This document shows positions 12,001 through 22,426 of a DNA stretch of 64,000 nt, one piece after another (the stretch's first letter is position 1; each line of letters begins with the position of its first letter). The translations under genes and the position numbers were made by a program. This DNA comes from Zygnema circumcarinatum (taxonomy: Eukaryota > Streptophyta > Zygnematophyceae > Zygnematales > Zygnemataceae), in the NCBI GenBank assembly GCA_037447605.1, contig CM074804.1, positions 1,405,468-1,469,467 of the forward strand, given 5' to 3'. The notes beneath the pieces were generated by a model. It had not been told where the DNA came from. It worked only from the letters and a program-made list of their open reading frames with translations, and searched no databases.

Positions 12001-15000
12001 TTCTGGGCTGTGCAGGGATCCAATAGCATCAGTTCGAGGAGAGGCGGCGAAGCAGGTAAGCTCGAAATATTTGAATTCCTAAAACCCTAAAAAGCAATTC
12101 CGGGCCAGTACTGTAAATTGAAAAGCAGCCCTTTGCTCCCAGAATATGAGGAAGAATTGCCGAAAATCATTTACCTATGTCTTCTATTTTGAATGTAGAG
12201 GTGTAGGTCTAGTTTCCCTATGCTTCTCAGACAGAAAGAGACAAAAATCACCTTTATCTTCCTTTATCTGCTTTTTTATTTCTTTTTATTTCTTTTTCTT
12301 TTAACCGGATCTTTCTTTGGGTACTGTCCTATACACTGAGTTTCCAGCAGATAAGAAAGGAAAAGAAGGGCAAATTTTCAAGGTTCAACTTATATGATAC
12401 TTCTTGCAGAAGCATGTCTATAATTATTTACCGTTTTGCCAGCAATCGCTTCTGAATAGAATTTCAAATTTGGCCTATTTTTTGTCCCAAAATATTTTAT
12501 GTTGCAGGCGGGCCTTTTAGTCTCTTTGTTGGCTAAACCCAGCGAGGGTTCAGACGACCTTTCAGAAAAAGTGGCGGCAGGTCTCGCCCACATTCGAGAA
12601 CTTGCATTCAGTTCGAAATTCCGCGATCGACAAATGTGAGCCTTTTCTTCATTCGCGATCAGTATATGCCAATCAATATTAATATCAATGTAAATATGAA
12701 TATATATGTCCTATATGCATGCAAATATCTTGACTTGGAAGCTTTCGGATTTTCCATGTCCTTCAAACACAGGATATTTGCGCTTTTGGGTCTTGACGTT
12801 TGGGTTCTTTTAGTTGGACATTTTTCTAAGTTTTTCTCGGATTTTTTTACCGCTATCAAGGCTCAAACTGCTCTCTATGTCGAGCGATTAGTTGTCGATC
12901 ATTGATACGAAAACTCTGACCCTAAATTAAACTGTCGAATGCCTTAGAATTTCGGAGGTATTGTGTGCAATAGTAAAACTATAAAAAACCCAGAACTCTA
13001 AAAAATCCTAATAACTTAATCTATACTTTCGATCCCTTGAGATTCTCCACGTGTGAAGCCCTTAACTCTGCAGAGAGTCGCGGGGAGTGGACAGGTTTGG
13101 AGTGGCCTGTACGGAACTAGTGAAGGGGCTCAGATGTAGGACGGTAGTGGACGAACTCTTGCAGTCGCTTATTGTGGTGGCTAAGGTAAGACCACTCACT
13201 CTCTGCCTCTCCTTCTCCCTCTCGCTCTTCTTCTCACTCTCGCTCTCTATCGCCTCTCCCTCTCATTCTCCGCCTCCCTTCCTCTCCCGCTCTCCCCCCA
13301 CCCCCCCCCTCCCCTTCCACCCCCTCCCCCCTCCCCCCCCCTCCCTCCCTCCCTCCCTCTCCTCCACCCTTACCCTCCCCTCCCTCTGCCCTTGCAGGAC
13401 CCCGTGGCGAACGTCCGAGAGCTGTGGAGGACCTTCAGCCAGGCTGCGCCATGTTTTGGTTGAAATTTAGAAAATTAGAAAATTAGAAAATTAGAAAATT
13501 AGAAAATTAGAAAATTAGAAAATTAGAAAATTAGAAAATTAGAAAATTAGAAAATTAGAAAATTAGAAAATTAGAAAATTAGAAAATTAGAAAATTAGAA
13601 AATTAGAAAATTAGAAAATTAGAAAATTAGAAAATTAGAAAATTAGAAAATTAGAAAATTAGAAAATTAGAAAATTAGAAAATTAGAAAATTAGAAAATT
13701 AGAAAATTAGAAAATTAGAAAATTAGAAAATTAGAAAATTAGAAAATTAGAAAATTAGAAAATTAGAAAATTAGAAAATTAGAAAATTAGAAAATTAGAA
13801 AATTAGAAAATTATAAATTATAAATTATAATTATATTATATTATAATTATAATTATAATTATATTATATTATAATTATAAATTATAATTATAAATTATAA
13901 TTATAATTATAAATTATAATTATATTATATTATAATTATAATTATATTATATTATAATTATAATTATATTATATTATATTATATTATATTATATTATATT
14001 ATATTATAATTATAAATTATAATTATAAATTATAATTATAATTATAATTATAATTATAATTATATTATATTATAATTATAATTATATTATATTATATTAT
14101 ATTATAATTATAAATTATAATTATAAATTATAAATTATAAATTATAAATTATAATTATAATTATAAATTATAATTATAAAATTAGAAAATTAGAAAATTA
14201 GAAAATTAGAAAATTAGAAAATTAGAAAATTAGAAAATTAGAAAATTAGAAAATTAGAAAATTAGAAAATTAGAAAATTAGAAAATTAGAAAATTAGAAA
14301 ATTAGAAAATTAGAAAATTAGAAAATTATAAATTATAATTATAATTATAATTATAAATTATAATTATAATTATAATTATAAAATTATAATTATAATTATA
14401 AATTATAATTATAATTATAAAATTAGAAAATTAGAAAATTAGAAAATTAGAAAATTAGAAAATTATAAATTATAAATTATAAATTAGGATTAGGGCTAGG
14501 GGCTAGGGGCTAGGGGCTAGGGGCTAGGGGCTAGGGGCTAGGGGCTAGGACCTGGGGTCTATGGTTCTGGGTCGAAACACAGTTGCTAGTGATTCGGGTG
14601 TTCTAAAACTTACACATGCAGGAAAGCCCGAACTTTCTGTAATATGATGAGTAAGCCTCAAACCCTCATTTTCGTGAATTCCTTGAGGCCCTGAACCCTG
14701 GAAAGTGTCCATTGGCTGCAGAGGAGGAACTGGGAGGCCATCCGGACCTGCAGGCGGTGGTGATGGAGTTGGTGGCTGATAGCGACCGAGACGTGGCCTT
14801 TTGGGGGCAGCAGGCGCAGACCCACTCCAGAGAGAGAGTGGGGGAGAGGGAGAGGGAGAGGGAGAGGGAGAGGGAGGGAGAGAGGGAGCAGGCCACGCCA
14901 GGTGGGTCTCACCCTCCTCGCGAGAATCAGAACAGCTCCAAGTTCCGCAGTGCCCTGTGATGGGATGAGGCAGAAGGGGGGTTCTCTATTTCTAGGGTTT

Positions 15001-15413
15001 TGAGTTTTGGAGGGATTAGGGTTTAGGATATTTGCACTTTTGGGGTTTTCGAGGTGCTGATTTCCCTCTCGCTGGAGGCAGTGGGAGGCGCAGAAGCGAC
15101 ACCTGGCGAGTCGGGAGTGGAGTATGTGGCTCAGTACAGAAATGGAGAGGATGCGGCGCTACAGGAAACAAGAGAACCTAATTTGGAGGGGGAGGGAGAG
15201 GGAGAGGAAGAGGGAGAGGACGAGGGCGGCGGGGACGGAGACGGAGACGGAGAGCGAGGGGGAGAATCAGAAAGGGAGAGCCTAGGGGAGGCGGAGCAGG
15301 GCAGAGAGGAGATTGGGAGATATGGAGAGAATGAGAGGGGAGGGGAAGATTCGCAGCAAGTGGGAGAGAGTCTCCGAGAGCTGACACTGAAGGAAGGGCC
15401 GCCAAGTGGCTGA
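6312..15413 (+). CDS. HEAT-repeat PP4 regulatory subunit 1-like protein
   Basis: This is probably a scaffold/regulatory subunit that binds a PP4-type Ser/Thr phosphatase catalytic subunit. Sixteen exons give an unbroken 801-residue frame: 6312-6442, 7029-7194, 7527-7607, 7921-8064, 8485-8589, 8909-8980, 9979-10200, 10657-10776, 11014-11444, 11771-11851, 12016-12055, 12508-12635, 13074-13185, 13398-13458, 14722-14901, 15082-15413. The start ATG begins MADVVELDD and is soon followed by RIDKFARSEIF, like the PPP4R1 N-terminus. HEAT helices recur, for example GVWAVRMACAEGIVRIAE, AVRRTLGYSLHELAQVLGGD, VRMGVAKNLVSFVRAL and DPVANVRELW. The C-terminal tail is low-complexity Glu/Gly. Intron 3 starts with GC (position 7608), and intron 14 contains a large satellite. 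Exon 9 includes a proline-rich stretch read from a CT tract. A more general PP2A A-subunit relative is the alternative. Confidence 0.85.
6662..6870. repeat. GA-rich polypurine tract
   Basis: A GAGAGGGAA-type polypurine run in intron 1 of the HEAT-repeat gene. Its purine strand is the coding strand, opposite to most introns here, which are CT-rich on the coding strand. Confidence 0.85.
8072..8128. repeat. 10-bp tandem repeat CTTCACTTGA
   Basis: About six near-perfect copies of CTTCACTTGA follow directly after the splice donor of exon 4 (exon end 8064). The repeat lies in the intron and does not disturb the coding frame. Confidence 0.9.
9070..9960. repeat. Telomere-type AAACCCT-derived repeat in intron
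   Basis: Almost the whole of intron 6 of the HEAT-repeat gene (8981-9978) consists of a CT microsatellite followed by degenerate AAACCCTAA/CCCTGAACC words. No coding potential is seen. Confidence 0.75.
10201..10574 (+). repeat. CT microsatellite with interspersed GTGGACCTCTTGGAT minisatellite
   Basis: The intron after exon 7 of the HEAT-repeat gene contains (TC)n runs interrupted about six times by the same unit, GTGGACCTCTTGGATCTC (one copy, near 10501, is shortened). This is a compound mini/microsatellite and likely length-variable. The polypyrimidine strand is the sense strand. Confidence 0.9.
13464..14552. repeat. Intronic AT satellite: TTAGAAAA octamer, ATTATA and TAGGGGC arrays
   Basis: From about 13464 an 8-bp unit (TTAGAAAA) repeats some forty times. 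It changes at about 13810 into TTATAA/ATTATATT arrays, returns to TTAGAAAA at 14179-14325 and again near 14420-14465, and ends in about eight copies of a GGGGCTA heptamer (14486-14552). It lies wholly inside intron 14 (13459-14721) of the HEAT-repeat gene. Joining the flanking exons across it restores a frame that matches the family C-terminus. Confidence 0.93.
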
Positions 15414-16979
15414 CTCTGAAGTGGACACTTGTCAGCAGGACTATTGGTGATCGAATAGAATAAGTATATTTTGGAGAGGAGGTCGTAGGCGTCTTGGAAC
15501 TGATCTAGTCTGATTGTCGCGTTCACGTTCATAGCCAAGCGGTAAAGCTTAGGGTCTCTCCTTCTCTCCCTCTCTCTCTCTCTCTCTTTCTCTTTCTCGC
15601 GTCCCATTGATTCTCAATTATAATTTGCAGGCGAGATGGAATATTTACTTCCACAAAGGCATCAGGTTGCACTGGCTCTCACCCGCATATTTTTTAGGGT
15701 TTGCAGGTAAGCGTCGTACACCCGCACACATCATCACTCAATGAAGAAGCCACTGTTCCACCACTTCAAGCTGGAGATTTTTATGCAATGTCTTCCTCTC
15801 TGTCTCTCTCTCTCTCTATCTATCTATCTTTCTCTCTCCCCATCTCCCTCTTCCCTCCCCTCGCCTCCATTTTCCTTTTGACCTTCCTCGTCCCTCAGCC
15901 CCTCTACTGCTACTTATCTTATCATTCTCCGTTTCTGCATTCTTTCTACCTCCTCTCTGTTCGCTCCCTCCCATGTCTTCCTGAGCAGTGCCCTGCAGGG
16001 GAGTTGACCTTCTGAAAGCATTCTTCGTTTTTGGCAAGGCCCCAGGATGTGCTTATATTCTGCTGAATTGATTAGGATTGGTGGGATTTCGGGTTTAGGG
16101 ATTTTAAATATGCGACGAGGGAGCAGGAATTTATTTGCACGCATGGCGCATGTGCATGGGGGGCATTGGCATGCCATAGGGTGCGTCTTGTTCTTGTTTT
16201 GTCCATGGGCGCACCTTGTCAAGTTTTTCCAAACGAATTGAATATGGAAGCTTTCTTTGCAATGCGTTTTTACCCCACATAGCCTTAAACTTCAAAATTT
16301 AAGATTCTAAGACCCTTAAAACCCTAAAACCTTGAAGCCTTAAAAACCTTGAGGCTTTAAAACCCTAAAAATCCTCGAACCCAAACCCCTAAAAGTATTC
16401 TTACGACTCTAAAACCCTAAATTCTTACAACTGATTCGGTACTTGTCACTGCAACATTGTTGACATGTGCTGTCCCTTCATTTGTTACTCTCTTCAAAGT
16501 TGCCATCCCCGCTTATTGATTAGATTAGGACGTAAGACAGTCCTCTTTTGCTATCGATAATTCTTACGGGCAAGAATTCGTACAGACACTGTTATACATT
16601 CGAACAAAGGTACTTCAGGAGCTCATTGAGCTGCAGAGCCCTCCGCACACTCAATCTTGGTCTTTATTTTACCGAAGTCGAGTTCCTTGATGCTTCCTTT
16701 ACCATCGGACCCTATCATGGACCAAGACGATCACTTTATTCAACTCCCGCTCGTTGTTGTTCCGTTGCTTCCAACACCCTAAGTACCCTGAACCCTAAGC
16801 CATATACTCTAAAACCTTAAGCCTTGACCCTAAAGCCTATACCCTAATGCCTTAACCCCAAACCCTAAACCCCTAACCCTAAACTCCTAAGAAGCTAAAC
16901 AAAAACAATTGCGGAGAATTGTATTATTGAGACAGTTTGTACAAAATCAATCAATTGAATGTTGAGTCAGTTAACATCC
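15414..16979. other. Convergent intergenic region, no supported gene
   Basis: This lies between the stop of the HEAT-repeat gene and the stop of the minus-strand GT92 gene, so it should hold both 3' ends. It has CT tracts (15555-15600, 15795-15850) and telomere-type words (16300-16400, 16775-16895). A spliced 3'UTR piece (acceptor near 15630, donor near 15708) is conceivable. No conserved protein sequence was found. Confidence 0.55.
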
Positions 16980-18609
16980 CTACTGAATGTTCCCTCCGTA
17001 CTTTGCTACGATGTGCTCCCAAGGCAACTTCCCATCCTCCTGCAAAAAAATCGCCATCACATAATTTTTCATAGTGGGATCCACCACCTCACAAAACCGA
17101 TCCTTCCACCCTTTGGGCTCCACTGGGTCCCACCCTAACCCTTGGGCTCTATCCACCTTCATAAGGTTCCTAGACTCCTTCCAATCCACAACAAAAGTTG
17201 CCACCCTTCTGTGATATTTCATCTTAAAAATCTCCCAAACTTGGTATTTGTAATGGTTTATGTAAGCCCTCCTCCTCCAGTTTGCTGTCGCAAACTGCTC
17301 CTTCAAGTCGAAGGTGTGAACGACTCCACAATGAGGGGCATCCATGGCTTCCAAGAGGACCATCGATTTGTGCCGTTTTGGCTTCGCCTCCTTACAAACA
17401 TAGTTCACCATTTGGCCCGAGGGAGGGAGACTTCGGAGCCCCGAAGGCCCATAGTCAAAGCACGGAAATCCGAACTGACCTACCGGCTTAGTTCCCTTGA
17501 ATCTGTTCTTCCCTTTAACTATGAGCCTCTCTATCGGAGTGCTGAGCCTCCATTTCCGCTTACGTTTCGATAAAGTGGCCAAATCTCCTGAGCTATTTGT
17601 CGCTTGAAAAGTAGCTTTAGGGTAGAGAAACTCATCTACGTCTGTGAAGAGCATCCACTCACACTCTCTCTCTGCTCTCACAGCACAGTGAGCAAACCCT
17701 GCTTCTTGCGTTTTCAGCCAAGGCCAAGAATGCACGGTGGCATTATAGGGCCTGAGGGCTTCCACTACCTCCTCCAAATTGTCATCACTGTTGTTATCGT
17801 AAAAGAAGAAGCGGCTCACTCCCAGATGAGCATGGTACATTACCCATTCCGGAATGAACCTGGCCGAGTTCCAGATCATGGTACATGCACATACCCGATG
17901 AAGCTTAGCTGAACTCTCCTTCCCAGATCGACCCTCCTTCTCCGCCGACTCCCGCATTCTCCTTCGTACCCCTCCTCCACTCCCCAATTGAGCTAAATTC
18001 TCCTCAAAAAAAGTGTCCGCATTCAAATCCGGGTCGAAAAGCACAGCGGTGGGATGCCGCTTTCCGAATATTGTGAGAGCTACAGGGTGCCCCCGAACCT
18101 CCTCTCTCATTCCTTCCGGGGGGAGTTCACATAGGACATTTTCAGAGCATATTTTGAGCACCTTTGTGGAAAGCCCTCCCCTGAAAATGCAGCTTGAATT
18201 CGCCACTACGTCTTTAGGGATGTGGCGTTTCTTCTTGCTTGTGACCAGCCCCTTCACATAGAGAAGCAGACCGTTTTCCACAATCACTGAATCATATGCG
18301 AGGTCCTCCCAATCTTCCATCCCCCGATACTTCGCGATTGTGGGAAGCACCTTGCCGTCAATCTACATTTTTTATGAAGCAAAATGTAGAGGTCAGAATT
18401 TGAGGTATAGGTTTTTGGGTTGTATGGGATTAGGGTTTCATGGCTTGTGTGACGAGAAAGTAAGGGCTTTCAAGATCACGAAGAACAGAGAGAACTGCCT
18501 ACATAAGGGCGAGCGGGACGAGGGAGTAAGATTCGGTGGGACATAAAGGGAATGCGGAAGTAGGGAATGGGAGCGAGGAGCGAGCGAGGAAGGAAAGAGA
18601 GAGAGAGAA

Positions 18610-18664
<55 letters not shown>

Positions 18665-20750
18665 CTCTTCACCTCCACTGTGACAGGTGTCCTCCTGAGG
18701 CGAGCCCTGAGGTTCGTCTCCGGGAATCTGCAGAGGACGGCGGCCCCGTCTCTGTGCAGTTTGGAGGCGTTGGTCCGCACCGCGCCGTCGTAGAGGCAGG
18801 CGACCTCCGCCCCGCGGTTTAGGGCTAAGCGGGGGCGCTTAACCGCGCGCACGAGCAGGAGGAGGTGAGAGTCGAACTGCACCGCCTTCCACACCACGGG
18901 GCCCTCCTCCGCCAGCCGGGCCAACCGCACGAATCGTGCTGCGCGCACTGGACGGGAGGGAGGGAGGGAGAGAGGGAGGAAGGAGAGGGGNNNNNNNNNN
19001 GAGGGAGGGGGAGGGGGAGGGGGAGGGAGAGAGGGAGGGAGGGGAGAGAGGAAGAGGGGGAGAGGAAGAGGCGAGGGAGAGGGAGTAGTAGATGGGGGGA
19101 GAGACGGACGGGGAGAGGGAGTGGGGGAGAGAGAGGGGGAGAGCGAGAGAGGGGAAGAGAGGGAGGGGAGAAATGTTACTTTGATTTTGGAACCATAAAG
19201 GAAATTAAAAAATAACAGTTATTAGTAAATATACAAGCTATATATAATAAGTAGACAGAAAAAATGCCGTACCTTCTTCGGCTGATTTCGGGCGCTCATT
19301 GTCATTCGAAGTTGGAGGTGCTTCCAGCGATTCAACTGGACAATGTAAACGCATAAAATTGAAAGTGGAGCAAAAAGCTTTTAAAATATAAAAGAGTCCA
19401 AACTTGAATTCCACGTAACATCGAGTAGTGGCGGGTTTTACATTTTCCTAAAATTTTAAAATTTTTCTTTACTGCTGGATGCTCTTAGATTCCCGTCAGT
19501 AATTTTAGGGGTTTGGAGGGGAAAACCATTCCAAAATGCACTAGTCAGTGAAACATGGACGGAAAAAAACCAATTCAGTTCACATTTCCGTTCAACTGAC
19601 TCCGTTGCTCCATGTGGCCTCTGCGTCTTCCTCGTCCCAATGAAATTAAGCCATTTCCAACAGCGCCGCAAAAAGTGTATCGTCATAAACATTCCATGCT
19701 TTGCTGTAAACAAAAATTCACATTATGGAAGATGTGCTGACCGACCAACACCAAAACCCGAATCTACACCAAAAACCTTACCTTAGCCTAAACCCTAAAC
19801 CCTGACTTCCACTTGAACCTTTAACCTTAAACCTAGAGTATGCCTGAACCCTGAACTCCATTACCAACTAAGCCATCAGGGCTTAATCTATCTCAACCAT
19901 CGATCCTGAGCCATAAACTTGAGGCCGACACTCTCAACCCTGTGATCTAAATCCTAAGCCCTGAAACCCTCACCCTGAACCCCTGAACCTTGAACCCTAA
20001 TCCTGACCCCGTCAACCCTGAACGTTTGAACCCTAAACCCTAACCCTTGACCCCTAACCCACACCCTAAACCCCGAACCCTAACCCTAAACCCCTGAACC
20101 TTGAACCCTGAGTCCGAAAAAATCCTGAACGCCTGAACCCAAAACCCTGAACTCTAAACCCTGGACCCTGAAGACTGAACCCTGAGACCTAAACCTTGCA
20201 CCCTGAACCCTAAAACCTGAACCCTAAACTCTGAACCCTACCCTAAACCCCTCAGCCCTGAACCCTAAACCCTTCACCCCCAAAGCCCTGAACCCTACCC
20301 TGAACCCTAAACACCTAAACCCTGAGCCCTGAACAATAAACCCTAAACCTCTAAGACCTGAACCCTAAACCTTAAGCCCCTGAGCCCTGAACCTTAAACC
20401 TTAAAACCTAAACCCCTGAGCCCTGAACCCTAAACCCCTAAGCCCTGAACCCTAAACCCCCTGAGAACCTCACCTGGACTTTCGCCTGCAACTGAAAAAA
20501 CCGAAACCGGGACCGTAGCGGGCGATTCGACCGTCTCCAGAACGGAACCCGGATCTGCGTCGGACACTGAAACTGGAACTGAAACTGGAACTGAAACTGG
20601 TACTGGAACTGAACTCGCAAATGGATCCTCCGATGGCACGGGCAAATATGTGCCCCCAATGTAGTAGAGCGCCCCCAGCGCGACCAGCACCAGCGCTGCC
20701 GCCCCCGCTCTGATCGCGACCTGAACCCTAAACCCTGTCTCCCCCGCCAT
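16980..20750 (-). CDS. GT92 (DUF23) family glycosyltransferase, type II membrane protein
   Basis: This is a predicted Golgi/ER-lumen glycosyltransferase of family GT92, which includes plant beta-1,4-galactan galactosyltransferases. The exact substrate is unknown. Four exons on the minus strand, 20474-20750, 19273-19335, 18673-18947 and 16980-18362, give 665 residues in continuous phase. The N-terminus has a short cytosolic stretch and one hydrophobic anchor (about residues 12-35, AAALVLVALGALYYIGG), then a Pro-Val-Ser stem made by a microsatellite. The catalytic region begins near residue 360 with CTMIWNSARFIPEWVMYH and YDNNSDDN. The DxD-like metal/nucleotide-sugar motif is TDVDEF (about residues 445-450). 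The last exon is long and uninterrupted. The gene diverges from the HemK2-like gene across about 1 kb. A gap of Ns (18991-19000) lies in intron 2. Confidence 0.9.
18595..18661. repeat. GA dinucleotide microsatellite in GT92 intron
   Basis: (GA)n on the plus strand, which is (TC)n on the transcribed sense strand. It lies just downstream of the splice donor of GT92 exon 3 (minus-strand donor at 18672). Confidence 0.92.
18951..19175. repeat. GGGA polypurine tract with assembly gap
   Basis: A GGGAGA-rich tract within GT92 intron 2. It is interrupted by ten Ns at 18991-19000, so its true length is unknown. Confidence 0.9.
19780..20465. repeat. Long degenerate AAACCCTGAACCC array
   Basis: About 690 bases of CCCTAAA/CCCTGAA words without long-range periodicity fill most of GT92 intron 1 (19336-20473). 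They are consistent with expansion and decay of a telomere-type seed. Confidence 0.85.
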
Positions 20751-21775
20751 TCATGCGCAGGGACTGTACGGACGGGGCCCTTTCCCCTGAAAAACGCACG
20801 TGCTATGCCACGTGTCGCGAGGAGAATGGACTACGACAGCACGCGCGTGCATGCCCGCCACAAGGCCATCACGTGGATGCGGATGAGGCTGCCACGTGGC
20901 AGCTGCCGATGGCGAAGGAAGGGCCGTGGAGGGTTCCGTCAGCCGAAGTCGTACGATCTGACGGAAATCTGTTCCACGGATCGCTGACTGATCCGTACAA
21001 TAGGAACAGCAAAAAATGTCGTTTCGTACGGGAAACTTGTCACATGAAACGGCTCACCCGTGATACCGTACACTCAGCTCTGAAGTCTGAATTCTAAATC
21101 CTGAAGGGGTTTAGAACGTTCAGCAAAAATCCTGACGGGGCTGAAACCCTAAATTATAACGAGTGTTCGCTAAACCCAAATCCTAACTGTGCCCGAAATG
21201 AAGCAGAACCCTCGACCCAAGCTGCCTGCAGCTCTAACCAAAACCTTCAAGCCTAACTGAATTTCAAACCCTAAACAAGCCGTCAACTCGACCCAAACCC
21301 TAACCCGAACCACACCTTAAACCCTACCTAAACCTTCAACCCTAACCAAACCCCAAGCCCTAAACCCAAACCCTACTGTGCCCGAAATGAAGCAGAACCC
21401 TCGACCCAAGCTGCCTGCAGCTCTAACCAAAACCTTCAAGCCTAACTGAATTCCAAACCCTAAACAATCCTTCAACTCGACCCAAACCCTAAACCCGAAC
21501 CACACCTTAACCCCTACCTAAACCTTCAAACCTAACCAAACCCCAAGCCCTAGACCCAAACCCTCACCGTGCCCGAAATGAAGCAGAACCCTCAACCCAA
21601 GCTGCCTGCAGCTCTAACCAAAACCTTGAAGCCTAACTGAATTTCAAACCCTAAACAGGCCTCCAACTCTACCCAAACCCTAAACCCTAACCAAAGCTTC
21701 CAGCCCACCCAACCCCTAAACCCTGCCCAAACCCTAAACTCTCAGCCCTTCTCCCTCCGCCCTTCCATCTCCTTC
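20751..21775. promoter_or_regulatory. Shared divergent promoter of GT92 and HemK2-like genes
   Basis: The only sequence between two divergent start codons. The GT92-proximal half carries CACGTG G-box cores at 20797, 20809, 20870 and 20893 (one in the full palindrome GCCACGTGGC) and several CCGTAC/GTACGG words (20995-21070). The HemK2-proximal half is a 190-bp tandem repeat. The promoter role is inferred from position and motifs. Confidence 0.6.
21186..21715. repeat. About 190-bp tandem repeat, three copies
   Basis: Copies are recognised by GTGCCCGAAATGAAGCAGAA starting at 21189, 21378 and 21569 (spacing 189 and 191). Each continues into GCTGCCTGCAGCTCTAACC and telomere-type CCCTAAAC words. 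Copies are nearly identical over their first 80-100 bases. The array ends about 60 bases before the HemK2-like start codon. Confidence 0.92.
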
Positions 21776-22426
21776 ATGACTGCTGCTTTCCCCAGCGCCG
21801 TCGCCGATCTACGGCTCGTAGCCTCCCACGTGGCAGTCTACGAGCCGTGCGATGACTCCTTCGCCCTGGCCGACGCCCTCTCCGCGGACCTCGCCCTCTT
21901 GCAGGCCCTCCGGCCCCTCCTCTGCGTGGAGGTCGGCAGCGGGAGTGGCTACGTGGCGGCCTCTCTGGCGCTCCTGCTGCGCCCCCTCCCTGTGCAAATA
22001 TTCGCCACAGACATCAGCGTTCCGGCAGCCATAACGACGCAGGCGACGCTGCGTTCACACGGCGTGAACGGAGAGGTGGTGGTGACATCACTGGTCGAAG
22101 GGATGCAGCGGCGGCTACATCACTCTGTGGATGTGATGTTGTTCAACCCTCCGTATGTGCCGACCCCCCCCGAGGAGGTGGGGAAGGAGGGGATCACGGC
22201 GGCGTGGGCGGGCGGGGAGAGGGGGAGGGAGGTGGTGGACAGAATGCTGCCACGTGTCAAGGACCTGCTGGCGGAGAAGGGCGTGTTCTACCTGGTGGCG
22301 CTGGCGGAGAACGACATCGGCGACATATCGCGGGTGATGTTGGGGGAGGGCTTCAGGGCGGCGACGGTGCTGGTGAGGAGGACGGAGGAGGAGACGCTCC
22401 ATGTGCTGCGGTTCCGCCGTATTTGA
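21776..22426 (+). CDS. HemK2/N6AMT1 (Mtq2)-type glutamine methyltransferase
   Basis: This is a class I SAM-dependent methyltransferase of the HemK2/N6AMT1/Mtq2 group. Family members, acting with a Trm112-type partner, methylate the glutamine of the GGQ motif in eukaryotic release factor eRF1. The single exon encodes 216 residues, the usual size for this family. Visible motifs are VYEPCDDSFALADAL near residue 21, the SAM-binding EVGSGSGYVA at about 52-61, TDIS at about 78-81 and the catalytic NPPYVPTPPE at 124-133. The ATG is chosen because the family starts only a few residues before the VYEP block. It is the only intronless complete gene here and is GC-rich (about 60 percent or more by eye). 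It shares a divergent promoter region with GT92. Confidence 0.93.
   Translation: MTAAFPSAVADLRLVASHVAVYEPCDDSFALADALSADLALLQALRPLLCVEVGSGSGYVAASLALLLRPLPVQIFATDISVPAAITTQATLRSHGVNGEVVVTSLVEGMQRRLHHSVDVMLFNPPYVPTPPEEVGKEGITAAWAGGERGREVVDRMLPRVKDLLAEKGVFYLVALAENDIGDISRVMLGEGFRAATVLVRRTEEETLHVLRFRRI

Noticed and set aside
13461-13463. Stop codon ending the HEAT-repeat gene before the satellite
   Set aside because: A phase-1 GTTGAA donor at 13459 joins to 14722 and recovers family C-terminal sequence, so the stop is probably intronic.
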